From Microbispora oryzae (GTDB lineage: Bacteria > Actinomycetota > Actinomycetes > Streptosporangiales > Streptosporangiaceae), in contig NZ_JAFCNB010000006.1 of assembly GCF_017896165.1 (NCBI RefSeq), positions 248,001-312,000 on the forward strand: DNA of 64,000 bases, read 5' to 3'. Under the pieces are notes generated by a model that saw only the letters and a list, made by a program, of their open reading frames with translations, was not told the origin of the DNA and searched no databases. The translations under genes and the position numbers were made by a program. Below, one piece after another: positions 1 to 8,195 of this stretch (position 1 is the stretch's first letter; each line of letters starts with the position of its first letter).

Positions 1-450
1 GAACAGACCACGGGCGACGACATAACCGAAATATCCGAAGACGAGGCCGCTCGCGCCGATTGTCAGGGTGCCCGGCGGGCTGGTGAACCAGACCCCAAGC
101 CCGCTGATCAGGATGATCACAAGGCTCGCGCCCAGGAACCGGCCGATTCCCCGGATCGCCGCGAGAAAACCGAGGATCAGCAGCGGCACCGAGTTCGCCA
201 TCAGGTGGGCGAAGCCCGCGTGCAGGAACGGGGCGAAGACGATGCCGGGCAGGCCGTCCGGATCATGCGCGACGATCCCGAATCTGTCGAGCCTGCCGTT
301 CTCGACGTAGTCGACGATCTCGACCGCCCACATCGCCGCCACCAGTAGGATCATCAGTATCGCGCTGCCCAGAGCACCGCTCAGCAGCTTCGCCGTACGA
401 TCTCTGGCCGACCGGCCGGGCGGGGGCGTCCCGGTCGCGGAATCACTCAT
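1..450 (-). CDS. Rhomboid family intramembrane serine protease (C-terminus beyond left edge)
   Basis: The visible 150 residues begin at the ATG at 450 and run off the left edge, so the C-terminus is missing. There is a hydrophilic N-terminus, a first membrane segment at about residues 26-46, then the rhomboid loop with HAGFAHLMAN (77-86), where His82 and Asn86 match the conserved H-x3-N of the family. The nucleophile motif GASG follows with Ser134. The catalytic His should lie in the missing part. Rhomboids cleave substrates within the membrane; the substrate cannot be told here. A TACGGT hexamer ends 6 nt before the ATG and no Shine-Dalgarno is seen, so the mRNA is probably leaderless. Confidence 0.88.
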   Translation of the reverse strand, partial: MSDSATGTPPPGRSARDRTAKLLSGALGSAILMILLVAAMWAVEIVDYVENGRLDRFGIVAHDPDGLPGIVFAPFLHAGFAHLMANSVPLLILGFLAAIRGIGRFLGASLVIILISGLGVWFTSPPGTLTIGASGLVFGYFGYVVARGLF

Positions 451-567
451 GACTTCACCGTACGCAGTGTCGCTCACGATCGAGCGAACTGCCCAGAACG
501 CCCGCCCGTACGCGCGGTGTGGAAGGGTGGATCTCCTCCCGCCCCGGAGCGAAGGCGGGGGGTGGGG

Positions 568-1347
568 TCACTCGCCCTTCCAGTTGGGCGCGCGCTTCTC
601 GGCGAAGGCCGCGGCGCCCTCCATGGCGTCCTTCGAGGCGAAGATCGGGTTCACGATCTCGGCCTGCTTCCCGAACATCTCGTCGCGCCGCCAGTCGGCC
701 GACTCGACGACGATGCGCTTGGTGGCCGCCAGGGCCAGCGGCGCGTTCGCCGCGATCACGCGGGCCAGTTCCAGCGCCCCGCCGAGCGCGCCGCCCGCCG
801 GGGTGACCCGGTTGACCAGGCCCAGCTCGTGGAGCCGCGACGCCGGATAGTGGTCGCCGGTCAGCGCGATCTCCATCGCCACGTGATAGGGGATCCGCCG
901 CGGCACCCGCATGACTCCCCCGGCGCCGGCCACCAGCCCGCGTCTGGGCTCGGGCAGGCCGAACTTCGCCTCCTCGGAGGCCACGACGATGTCACACGAC
1001 AGGACCAGCTCGAAGCCTCCGGCCAGGGCGTAGCCCTCGACCGCCGCGATCAGCGGCTTGCGGGGCGGCGCCTCGACGAGGCCGCCGAACCCCCGGCCCT
1101 CGATCACGGGCAGGTCGCCCGCGAGGAAGCCCTTCAGGTCCATGCCGGCCGAGAACGTGCCGCCCGCGCCGGTCAGCACGATCACGGCCACGTCCCGGCG
1201 TCCGTCGAGGTCGTCCATCGCCGCGGCGATGCCGCGCGCCACGGCGCCGTTCACCGCGTTCCTGGACTTCGGCCGGTTGATGGTGACGACGCCGACCGCG
1301 CCGTCCACCTCAACGAGTACGTCTTCCGTCACCACAGCCTCGGACAC
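568..1347 (-). CDS. Enoyl-CoA hydratase/isomerase (crotonase) family protein
   Basis: This 259-residue protein has normal crotonase length. SAGMDLK (66-72) and GYALAGG (105-111) form the oxyanion-hole region, and both hydratase glutamates are present: Glu113 in GGFEL and Glu133 in GLPEP. It probably hydrates a trans-2-enoyl-CoA in fatty-acid or branched acyl-CoA breakdown; the exact substrate is not visible. The GTG start at 1347 is preceded by AAGGGAGA. It lies 16 nt downstream of the dehydrogenase gene on the same strand, so the two are probably co-transcribed and could perform consecutive hydration and 3-hydroxyacyl-CoA oxidation. Confidence 0.9.
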   Translation of the reverse strand: MSEAVVTEDVLVEVDGAVGVVTINRPKSRNAVNGAVARGIAAAMDDLDGRRDVAVIVLTGAGGTFSAGMDLKGFLAGDLPVIEGRGFGGLVEAPPRKPLIAAVEGYALAGGFELVLSCDIVVASEEAKFGLPEPRRGLVAGAGGVMRVPRRIPYHVAMEIALTGDHYPASRLHELGLVNRVTPAGGALGGALELARVIAANAPLALAATKRIVVESADWRRDEMFGKQAEIVNPIFASKDAMEGAAAFAEKRAPNWKGE

Positions 1348-1363
1348 CTGATCTCCCTTGTGA

Positions 1364-2143
1364 TCACTTGGGCAGGAAGCGGATGCCGCCGTCGAAGCGG
1401 ATGACCTCGCCGTTCATGTAGTCGTTCTCGATGAGCGAGCGCACGAGGTGCGCGAACTCCGCGGCCGTGCCGAGACGCTTGGGAAACGCCACCGGCTCGA
1501 TCAGCTTGGCCTTGAACGCGTCGGCGTCCTTGTCGCCGATCTTGCCGTAGATCGGGGTGTCGATGATCCCCGGCGCGACGGTGAGTACGCGCACCCCGAT
1601 GACCGCCAGGTCGCGGGCCGCGGGAAGGGTCATGCCGATGATGCCGCCCTTGGACGCGGAGTAGGCCACCTGGCCGATCTGCCCCTCGATACCGGCCACG
1701 GACGCGGTGTTGACGATCACGCCGCGGGCGCCGTCCTGGTCCACCGGCTCGGTCTTCGCCATGGCGGCGGCGCCGATGCGCATGAGATTGAACGTGCCGA
1801 TCAGGTTGACGTCGATCACCTTGCGGTACGACGCGAGGTCGTGGGGCGAGCCGTCGCGGCCCACGGTCCGGGCGGCCCAGCCGATGCCGGCGCTGCTGAT
1901 CACGGCGCGCAACGGCTTTCCGGTGGCGACCGCGGCGTCCACGGCCGCCTGCACCGAGCCCTCGTCGGCCACGTCCGTGTGCGCGAACACGCCGCCGATC
2001 TCGTCGGCGAGCGCCTTGCCGCGCTCGGCGTTCAGGTCGGCGACGACGACGGTGGCGCCGATCCGCGCCAGCTCCCTGGCCGTCGCCTCACCGAGGCCGC
2101 TGGCCCCGCCCGAGATGATTGCTGCTGCTCCGTTCAGATCCAT
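1364..2143 (-). CDS. SDR-family 3-hydroxyacyl-CoA dehydrogenase-like protein
   Basis: This is a 259-residue classical short-chain dehydrogenase. The nucleotide-binding motif is SGGASGLG (11-18), with structural Asn113 and catalytic Ser148, Tyr161 and Lys165. The acidic residue after the second strand (VVADLN) favours NAD over NADP. Overall it resembles the type 2 (HSD17B10-like) 3-hydroxyacyl-CoA dehydrogenases, which agrees with the crotonase gene directly downstream. The start at 2143 has a TAGGGT hexamer ending 6 nt upstream and no Shine-Dalgarno, suggesting a leaderless two-gene transcript. Substrate assignment is inference. Confidence 0.88.
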   Translation of the reverse strand: MDLNGAAAIISGGASGLGEATARELARIGATVVVADLNAERGKALADEIGGVFAHTDVADEGSVQAAVDAAVATGKPLRAVISSAGIGWAARTVGRDGSPHDLASYRKVIDVNLIGTFNLMRIGAAAMAKTEPVDQDGARGVIVNTASVAGIEGQIGQVAYSASKGGIIGMTLPAARDLAVIGVRVLTVAPGIIDTPIYGKIGDKDADAFKAKLIEPVAFPKRLGTAAEFAHLVRSLIENDYMNGEVIRFDGGIRFLPK

Positions 2144-2176
2144 AGCCGGACCCTAACGCGACAACCGAATGAAGTT

Positions 2177-2521
2177 CTACTCGGGATGACGCAAAATCGC
2201 GGTATCGACGTCCGGATAGATCTTGATGCGCCGGTCGAGCCCCGTCGTCTTCAGGATCCGGGCCACCGGGGGCTGCGGCGCGGCCAGGCAGACGGCGCCG
2301 CCCTGGCTGGCCGAGATCCGCCAGGCTTCGATCAGCACGCTCAGCCCGCTGGAGTCCATGAACGACAGGGCGGCCAGGTCGAGGACCAGCGACGGCCCGT
2401 CGTCCCTGATCGCGTCTCGCACCTCTTCGCGCAGGAACGGCGCGGTGAAGAGGTCGAGCTCGCCCTCGACGGCCACGACGACGGCGTTGGAGTGCGATTG
2501 GCGCGCGAGCCGCAGCTTCAT
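2177..2521 (-). CDS. STAS-domain anti-sigma factor antagonist
   Basis: The 114-residue protein is a single STAS domain of SpoIIAA type. The motif FMDSSGLSVL contains Ser57 and Ser58, the position phosphorylated by anti-sigma kinases in this family. In the usual partner-switching scheme the unphosphorylated form binds an anti-sigma factor and frees a sigma factor. No anti-sigma kinase or sigma factor lies next to it, so its partner must be elsewhere. The ATG at 2521 has GGAGG 8 nt upstream. It is followed closely by the metal transporter genes on the same strand, but no functional link is evident. Confidence 0.88.
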   Translation of the reverse strand: MKLRLARQSHSNAVVVAVEGELDLFTAPFLREEVRDAIRDDGPSLVLDLAALSFMDSSGLSVLIEAWRISASQGGAVCLAAPQPPVARILKTTGLDRRIKIYPDVDTAILRHPE

Positions 2522-2559
2522 CGGATGAACCTCCTCCGCAGGCCCACTTTACTTGGGGA

Positions 2560-3312
2560 TCACGAAGGGTGAGCGGGCACGGCGAAGCCGTATGGCAGCT
2601 CCAGGCGATGCGCGGCCAGCAGATCGGCGTCGGCGAGGAGCTCACGGGTGGGCCCGTCGGCCGCGATCACACCCCCCGAGAGGATCAGTGACCGCTCGCA
2701 CAGCTCCAGCGCGTACGGAAGGTCGTGCGTGACCATCAGGACGGTGACGTCCAGACCGGACAGGATGTCCGCCAGCTCCCGGCGCGAGGCGGGATCGAGG
2801 TTGGAGGACGGCTCGTCCAGCACCAGGATCTCGGGCTCCATGGCCAGCACGGTCGCCACCGCGACCCGCCGCCGCTGCCCGAACGACAGGTGGTGGGGCG
2901 GCCGGTCGAGCGCGCCGAGCATCCCGACCCGGCCGAGCGCGTCCCGCACCCGCCGGTCCAGCTCGTCGCCCCGTATTCCCAGGTTGGCCGGCCCGAACGC
3001 GACGTCCTCGCGGACCGTGGGCATGAAGAGCTGGTCGTCCGGATCCTGGAACACCAGCCCGACCCTGCGGCGGATCTCCCGCAACGTGTCCGCCCGCACG
3101 GGCAGGCCCGCCACCTCGACCGTCCCGTGTCCGGCCGTGAGGATGCCGTTCAGGTGCATGACCAGGGTGGTCTTGCCCGCGCCGTTCGGGCCGAGCAGGG
3201 CGACCCGCTCTCCTCTCGCGATCGTCAGGTCCACCCCGAACAGGGCCTGGGTGCCGTCCGGGTAGGCGTACGCGAGCCCGCGCACGGCGAGCGAGGGACT
3301 GGTGACGGTCAT
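2560..3312 (-). CDS. cbiO: ECF-type cobalt/nickel transporter ATPase (CbiO)
   Basis: This is the energising ATPase of an energy-coupling-factor metal importer. Walker A GPNGAGKTT lies near the N-terminus (about residues 41-49), the Q-loop in VFQDPDDQLF, the signature as LSFGQ, and Walker B as ILVLDEP. I chose the ATG at 3312, which overlaps the cbiQ stop as ATGA and has GGAG 6 nt upstream, giving 250 residues. A GTG at 3324 would add four residues. It is the third gene of cbiM-cbiQ-cbiO and would be governed by the operator upstream of cbiM. Confidence 0.92.
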   Translation of the reverse strand: MTVTSPSLAVRGLAYAYPDGTQALFGVDLTIARGERVALLGPNGAGKTTLVMHLNGILTAGHGTVEVAGLPVRADTLREIRRRVGLVFQDPDDQLFMPTVREDVAFGPANLGIRGDELDRRVRDALGRVGMLGALDRPPHHLSFGQRRRVAVATVLAMEPEILVLDEPSSNLDPASRRELADILSGLDVTVLMVTHDLPYALELCERSLILSGGVIAADGPTRELLADADLLAAHRLELPYGFAVPAHPS

Positions 3313-4073
3313 GCGAGGCTCCACGACAGGACGGCCGTGGCCGCGGCCAGGACGGGCAGGAGAACGGCCAACCCCCAGTCTCGCCTAGACGCCGACAAAT
3401 CCCGAATTATCGGCATCTCGCCCGCGTAGCCGCGGCTCAGCATCGCGAGATGGACCCGCTCTCCCCGTTCGTACGCACGGATGAACAGGGCGCCGGCCGA
3501 CTTGGCCAGCACCGGGGCCTGACGCAGGTCTCTGGCCACGAACCCGCGAGACTCGCGCGCGATCCGCATCCGGCGCATCTGATCCAGGATCACGTCCATG
3601 TAGCGCAGCATGAACGTCGCGATCTGCACGAGCAGCCGGGGCAGTCGCAGCCGCTCGGCTCCGAGCAGCAGCGTCCGGGGCTCCGTGGTCGCCGCCAGCA
3701 GGATCGAGGCCGCGACTCCCAGGGTGGCCTTGGCCAGGATGTTCCAGGCGGCCCACAGGCCGGGCACGCTGAGCGGCACCCCGAGCACCGCCACCCGCTC
3801 CCCCGTGCCGACCAGCGGAATGACGACGGCGAAGAGCACGAACGGCACCTCGATCACCATGCGCCGCAGTACGAAACCCGCGGGCACCCGGGCGGCGGCG
3901 GCCACGGCCGCCAGGAGCACGGCGTAAACGGCGAACGCCCAGAGCCGATCGCGTGGCGTGGCCACGACGGCGACGGCGAACGCCGCCACGGCGAGCAGCT
4001 TGCACTGCGGCGGGAGCCGGTGGACGGGCGAATCCCCCGCCCGGTAGAGCTGGTGGTGGTGACCCGCGCTCAC
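3309..4073 (-). CDS. cbiQ: ECF transporter transmembrane subunit (CbiQ)
   Basis: The 254-residue membrane protein has about five or six hydrophobic segments and the T-component coupling motifs RMRIARESRG and the later Ala-Arg-Ser-type helix region around YERGERVHLAMLSRGY. It couples CbiO ATP hydrolysis to the metal-binding CbiM component. The GTG start at 4073 precedes SAGHHHQLYR, a His-rich N-terminus that could touch metal, although this is only suggestive. The stop overlaps cbiO, implying translational coupling; a 131-bp gap separates it from cbiM. Confidence 0.9.
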   Translation of the reverse strand: MSAGHHHQLYRAGDSPVHRLPPQCKLLAVAAFAVAVVATPRDRLWAFAVYAVLLAAVAAAARVPAGFVLRRMVIEVPFVLFAVVIPLVGTGERVAVLGVPLSVPGLWAAWNILAKATLGVAASILLAATTEPRTLLLGAERLRLPRLLVQIATFMLRYMDVILDQMRRMRIARESRGFVARDLRQAPVLAKSAGALFIRAYERGERVHLAMLSRGYAGEMPIIRDLSASRRDWGLAVLLPVLAAATAVLSWSLA

Positions 4074-4204
4074 TGGTGCACCGTCCTCTTGTCGGCCCTC
4101 TTGTCGGCGATCGAAAGACTCATCGGCGGCGTCAGTCCCACGTCGCGCCGGTCACACCCGGATCCCGCGGCGGGCCACAGGGGTCACACGGGTCAGACGG
4201 CGGG

Positions 4205-5242
4205 TCACGCGACGGCCCTGTCGTCCCTGCGGCGGCGCCGTACGACGTAGAAGACACCACCACCGGCCAGGACGGTCAGCCCGACGCCCGCGACGCCGGC
4301 GAGCCCGCCGGACAGGCGCTCGTCACTCACGCCCTTGACGCTGTAGCCGGCGAGCGGCCCGTTCTCCAGCGGCTGCGCCTTCTCGTTGGCGTTGAAGCCC
4401 TTGTCCTGCGCCACCTTGTTCAGCCCGTCGGGGGCGCTGGACGCGTAGAACGAGACCACCCCGGCCAGCAGCAGCGCGACCAGCCCGCCGCCCACGAGGA
4501 TCGGGCGCGGCCCCCGTCCACGGTTCCGGGCGGGCGCGGGCTCCTGGGCCGCGACCGTGACCTCGCCGACCGCGGTCCGCAGCACCAGCGGCGCCGCCAG
4601 GCCGCGCGCGCCGTACACCAGGTCGGGACGTACGGCCAGAACGCTGCTCACGGTCAGCGCGGTGATGAGGCCCTCGCCCAGCCCGATCAGCAGGTGGACG
4701 CCGCCCATCGCGAGGGCGACACTGGAGACCTCGATGGGCGCGGTGCCGCCGAGCCAGAACAGCGCCGTGAAGCACAGCGCCGCCGCGGGCACCGAGATCA
4801 GTGCCGCCGCGAACGACGCGCCGACGATCACGCCCCTGCGGCGCGGGCCCCACCGCGTCACCAGCCGGAACACCGCCCACCCGACGATCGTGGTCACGAC
4901 GGCCATGAGCGTGATGTTGACGCCGAGCGCGGTCAGGCCGCCGTCGGCGAAGAAGAACGCCTGCACGAGCAGTACGACCGCCACGCACAGGACGGCCGTG
5001 TATGGTCCGACGAGTATCGCTGCCAGCGCCCCTCCGAGCAGGTGGCCGCTGGTCCCGGCCGCGACCGGGAAGTTGAGCATCTGGACGGCGAAGATGAAGG
5101 CCGCCACCAGGCCGGCCATCGGCGCCGTCCGGTCGTCCAGTTCGCGCCGGGCACCGCGCAGGCAGACCGACAGCGCTCCTGTGGCGAGGACACCGGCCCC
5201 CACCGACACGGGTACGTCGAAGAACCCATCGGGTACGTGCAC
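4205..5242 (-). CDS. cbiM: CbiM/NikM-type metal-binding transporter subunit with fused CbiN-like PDGL tail
   Basis: I place the start at the GTG at 5242 because the mature Cbi/NikM family begins with M-H-x-P-D-G, seen here as (M)HVPDGFF. The N-terminal His2 is the residue that coordinates Ni or Co in this family. About seven membrane helices follow (about residues 10-215). The C-terminal part has two further helices flanking APDGLNKVA, the PDGLE-type CbiN/NikN domain, so M and N functions are fused. The gene heads a cbiMQO operon. Upstream lies a 17-bp Fur-family palindrome. Nickel or cobalt is plausible; sequence alone does not decide. Confidence 0.9.
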   Translation of the reverse strand: MHVPDGFFDVPVSVGAGVLATGALSVCLRGARRELDDRTAPMAGLVAAFIFAVQMLNFPVAAGTSGHLLGGALAAILVGPYTAVLCVAVVLLVQAFFFADGGLTALGVNITLMAVVTTIVGWAVFRLVTRWGPRRRGVIVGASFAAALISVPAAALCFTALFWLGGTAPIEVSSVALAMGGVHLLIGLGEGLITALTVSSVLAVRPDLVYGARGLAAPLVLRTAVGEVTVAAQEPAPARNRGRGPRPILVGGGLVALLLAGVVSFYASSAPDGLNKVAQDKGFNANEKAQPLENGPLAGYSVKGVSDERLSGGLAGVAGVGLTVLAGGGVFYVVRRRRRDDRAVA

Positions 5243-5297
5243 GGCTTGCCCCTCGAGCTCGGTAGATCTGCTTCCACTGTAGGACACGGAGTTGCTA

Positions 5298-5314
5298 TTG
5301 CAAATCATTCGCAA
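5298..5314. promoter_or_regulatory. Predicted Fur-family (Nur- or Zur-type) operator upstream of cbiM
   Basis: The interrupted palindrome TTGCAA-N5-TCGCAA matches the Nur box published for Streptomyces coelicolor (tTGCaa-N5-ttGCAA). It lies 56 bp upstream of the cbiM GTG. The inner 15 bases (TGCAAATCATTCGCA) also match an actinobacterial Zur box at 12 of 15 positions by my reading, so nickel control is favoured but zinc control is possible. A Fur-family gene ends the window at 63933-64000. Confidence 0.65.
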
Positions 5315-5399
5315 CTATGGCGCGGAGCACACCGGCATCGGCCATCGAGGGCTTGCGGGCTTGCCGGGCCGGATCGGGCGGTTCGAGATCTGGGCGGTA

Positions 5400-7205
5400 T
5401 CAGCGACGGCGCAGGGCGCGCAGCGTGCGCCGCATGAGGGTGAGGGGCGTCGCCGGGCGCACCGAGACGCTCAGCTTCCGATTTACGGCGGTCGCGTACG
5501 GCCGGGCGGTCCAGCGCACGGGACCGCGCCACCAGCGCAGCGGCCGTTCGAGGAGGTCGGGGCCGCCGACCTTGACGGCGAGGCGCACCGGCGGGCCGCC
5601 GAGACCGAGCTCCACGTAGGCGTCCCAGGTGCCGGGCCGGAGCCCGCCGGACTCAGCCGCGAACGACTGCGGCCCGGTCACCTCGACCGTCTCACGCCGC
5701 TCCTGTCCCGACGACCGTTCCCGCCAGACCAGGTGCCGTACGGCGGCGGCGGCCGGGGCCTTGGCGACCCGCACCTCGCCCTCGATCCGGAGCCGACGCC
5801 GCCGCCACTCGGTGCGGGTGAGCCGGGCCGCCCCGGCCACCCGGACCACGTGCCCGCCGACGTCGACGCTGAGCCGGCCGTCCGAGCCGGTGAGAAAGGG
5901 CACGATGACGACCCCTCCGGCGAGCCGCGGAGCGGGGGCCCGTACGGCGGCGTCGCGCACCGGGCCCAGCCGTACCGCCCGGCGCGCGCCCTCGCACTCG
6001 ACCACGCCGTGCACGTCCCAGACGCCCGGCGGAAGCGACACGACGTCGACGGCGGCGCTGACCAGGTCGGCCACCCGCGTCACCGGCGGTCGCCGTTCCT
6101 CCCCTGTGGTGCGCTCCCGCAGCAGCAGACCGGGCTCGCCGCGCAGGCCGGCGAGGCGCACCTGGGCGGCGACGGCCAGCCGGTCGCCGTCCCATTCGAG
6201 CCCCGTCAGGCGGTGACATAGCGCGGCCGCCTCCACCCTGGCGAGCCGGACAAGCCGGTCCGGGTCGTCGAGGGCGGCCACCCGGGCGGTCTCGGAGTCG
6301 TCGAGGCTCACCCGCACACCGGCGGTGAGCCACTGCGCGCAGATGTCGGCGACCTCGACGGCGATCTTCTCCCGGTCTCCCTCTCCGGCGGCGAGGAACG
6401 GAGCGCCGAGCTGGGTCAGCACGTCCCGGCGGAAATGGCGCAGGAGCAGGCGGTCACGCAGGGGCCCCGGGGGCACGTGCCGGCTCATCAGCTCGATGGG
6501 CAGGCGGACGGCGCGCAGCCAGGCGAGCGGATCGCGCCCGCCCGGATCGCCGGGAAGCACGTCGCGATCTCCGCGACCGCCGACGTGGTAGCAATCATGG
6601 TCGGCGACGATCGACACCGCCCCGGCGTGGCAGTACGCGTGGACGGCGAAGAGCAGGTCGGCCCCGGTCCGCAGGGTCTCGTCGAACCGGATCCCGTGCC
6701 GCGTCAGCGTCTCGCGGCGGAACAGCTTGAAGCAGGTCAGATCCTCGTACGCGGGCCCGTCGCCTAAGGCGAGGTGGTCGGCGTTCTCCCCGTACACCGT
6801 GTCAGGGCCACCGCGGGGATCGCCGACGATCTTGCCGAGGACGACGTCGGCGCCGGTCCGGTCAGCGGTCGCGACCATCCGGCGCAGCGCGTCGGGCCCC
6901 AGATGGCCGTCGGCGTCGCAGAAGAAGACATACCTGCCGGTCGCCGCGGCCAGCCCCCGGTTTCTCGCCCCTCCGGCGGTGCCGGGCTGCGGTTGACGGA
7001 TCACTGTGATCGACCGGGGGTGATGCGCCGCGTAGAGGTCGAGGAGGGCGGCGCCGCCGTCCCATGAGCCCCCGTCCACGACGATGATCTGCTTGCTCAC
7101 CCCCTGGACGAGAAGTGACGTGAGGCAGCGGTCGAGGTGCGCGCGGCAGTTGTACGCCGGCACGACGACGCTGACGTCAATCCCCCGATGACTCCCCGTG
7201 TTCAT
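5400..7205 (-). CDS. Family 2 glycosyltransferase with two C-terminal beta-rich repeats
   Basis: This 601-residue protein starts at the ATG at 7205. The GT-A domain (about 8-220) has VSVVVPAYN, IIVVDGGSWDG and the metal/nucleotide-sugar motif DAD (97-99). Such domains transfer sugars from UDP- or GDP-donors, typically to cell-wall polymers. The rest is unusual: two homologous segments (about 340-415 and 450-545), each containing an RERxxGxERR-like stretch and a closing GxWD motif, look like tandem beta-sandwich domains as in teichoic-acid transferases. No signal peptide is seen. It is divergent from the secreted protein gene at 7352. Acceptor unknown. Confidence 0.85.
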   Translation of the reverse strand: MNTGSHRGIDVSVVVPAYNCRAHLDRCLTSLLVQGVSKQIIVVDGGSWDGGAALLDLYAAHHPRSITVIRQPQPGTAGGARNRGLAAATGRYVFFCDADGHLGPDALRRMVATADRTGADVVLGKIVGDPRGGPDTVYGENADHLALGDGPAYEDLTCFKLFRRETLTRHGIRFDETLRTGADLLFAVHAYCHAGAVSIVADHDCYHVGGRGDRDVLPGDPGGRDPLAWLRAVRLPIELMSRHVPPGPLRDRLLLRHFRRDVLTQLGAPFLAAGEGDREKIAVEVADICAQWLTAGVRVSLDDSETARVAALDDPDRLVRLARVEAAALCHRLTGLEWDGDRLAVAAQVRLAGLRGEPGLLLRERTTGEERRPPVTRVADLVSAAVDVVSLPPGVWDVHGVVECEGARRAVRLGPVRDAAVRAPAPRLAGGVVIVPFLTGSDGRLSVDVGGHVVRVAGAARLTRTEWRRRRLRIEGEVRVAKAPAAAAVRHLVWRERSSGQERRETVEVTGPQSFAAESGGLRPGTWDAYVELGLGGPPVRLAVKVGGPDLLERPLRWWRGPVRWTARPYATAVNRKLSVSVRPATPLTLMRRTLRALRRR

Positions 7206-7351
7206 CGCGAATCATTATGTGACCCCGGGCCGGTGGCGAGGCGTTTCCGCCGCGCGACCCGCCGGAGCGCACACGACGGGTGGGTCAACCCATCCCACGG
7301 GTCGGCCGTCTTCACATCTGTCCCGTCAGTCCCCGCCCCCCGGGAGTCGCC

Positions 7352-8092
7352 GTGCGATCCTCGTCGTTCGCCCTTGCCCTGACCGTCGGCCTGCTCACCG
7401 TTCCGCTCTCGACCGGCACAGCAACCGCGGGCACAGCGTCCGCCGGCTCGGCCATGACCGATTCGGCGGCGAGTTGCTATCGCCAGGTGGGAGACCATTG
7501 GGAGTGCGTGACCCCGGGCGCCTTCTGCCCCGCCGCCGCGCACGGCCGCTATGGGCACTCCCAGGACGGCGACACGTACCGGTGCGTGCAGGACGGCTCC
7601 TACTGGCGGTGGAAGCCCGCCGCCGCGGCCGCGCCGCCGGCCACCCACACCGCCGCGAAGTGTTCCCGCCGCTTCCTGCCCCTTCCCGACCCGAAGTGCC
7701 AGCCGGGCGCCCGCAACCCCGCCGTCACCCAGGCGACGATCAAGAAGACCATCTGCACGTCCGGGTACACCGCCAGGGTGCGGCCCGCCGCGTCGTACAC
7801 CAAGGCGATGTTGGTCAAGCAGCTCGCCGAGTACGGCTACCCGGACCGCCGGACGTCCCGCTACGAGGAGGACTTCCTCATCCCGCTGCTGCTCGGCGGC
7901 GCTCCCAAGAGCACGAAGAACCTGTGGCCCGAGCCCCGCTACAAGGCGGGCGGCATGACGGCCGCGAACAAGAACGCGGTGGAGCTCAAGCTCTACCGGG
8001 CGGTCTGCTCCGGCAAGGTACGGCTCGCCGCCGCGCAGAAGGCCATCGCGAAGGACTGGCGGACCGCCCCGGCCGTGGTCGGACTCACCTGA
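7352..8092 (+). CDS. Secreted protein with degenerate HNH-like domain
   Basis: I chose the GTG at 7352 because GGGAG lies 5 nt upstream and it opens directly on a signal peptide (charged start, hydrophobic ALALTVGLLTVPL, cleavage near ATA-GTA), giving 246 residues. The middle has Cys-rich short repeats (CYRQVGDHWECV, YRCVQDGSYWRW). The C-terminal region (about 120-246) matches a widespread actinobacterial and phage-associated domain whose usual core reads EEDHLIPLELGG and resembles an HNH nuclease motif. Here it reads EEDFLIPLLLGG, so the putative catalytic His (residue 175) is Phe. Probably a non-catalytic secreted protein; function unknown. Confidence 0.75.
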   Translation: MRSSSFALALTVGLLTVPLSTGTATAGTASAGSAMTDSAASCYRQVGDHWECVTPGAFCPAAAHGRYGHSQDGDTYRCVQDGSYWRWKPAAAAAPPATHTAAKCSRRFLPLPDPKCQPGARNPAVTQATIKKTICTSGYTARVRPAASYTKAMLVKQLAEYGYPDRRTSRYEEDFLIPLLLGGAPKSTKNLWPEPRYKAGGMTAANKNAVELKLYRAVCSGKVRLAAAQKAIAKDWRTAPAVVGLT

Positions 8093-8195
8093 CGATCGAC
8101 TACCTGCCAAAGGGCCGGGTGACGGGGACCGCCGGAATTGTTCCAGTGGCCCCGTCGTTCGGGCTACTGCTCACGCCGGAGAGAAAGAGGCAGGG

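Noticed and set aside
5243-5399. Cobalamin riboswitch upstream of cbiM
   Set aside because: No B12-box or conserved stems are visible; the Fur-type palindrome explains regulation better.
3953-5437. 494-codon open frame on the plus strand
   Set aside because: Antisense to cbiM and part of cbiQ, low-complexity composition, no start signal.
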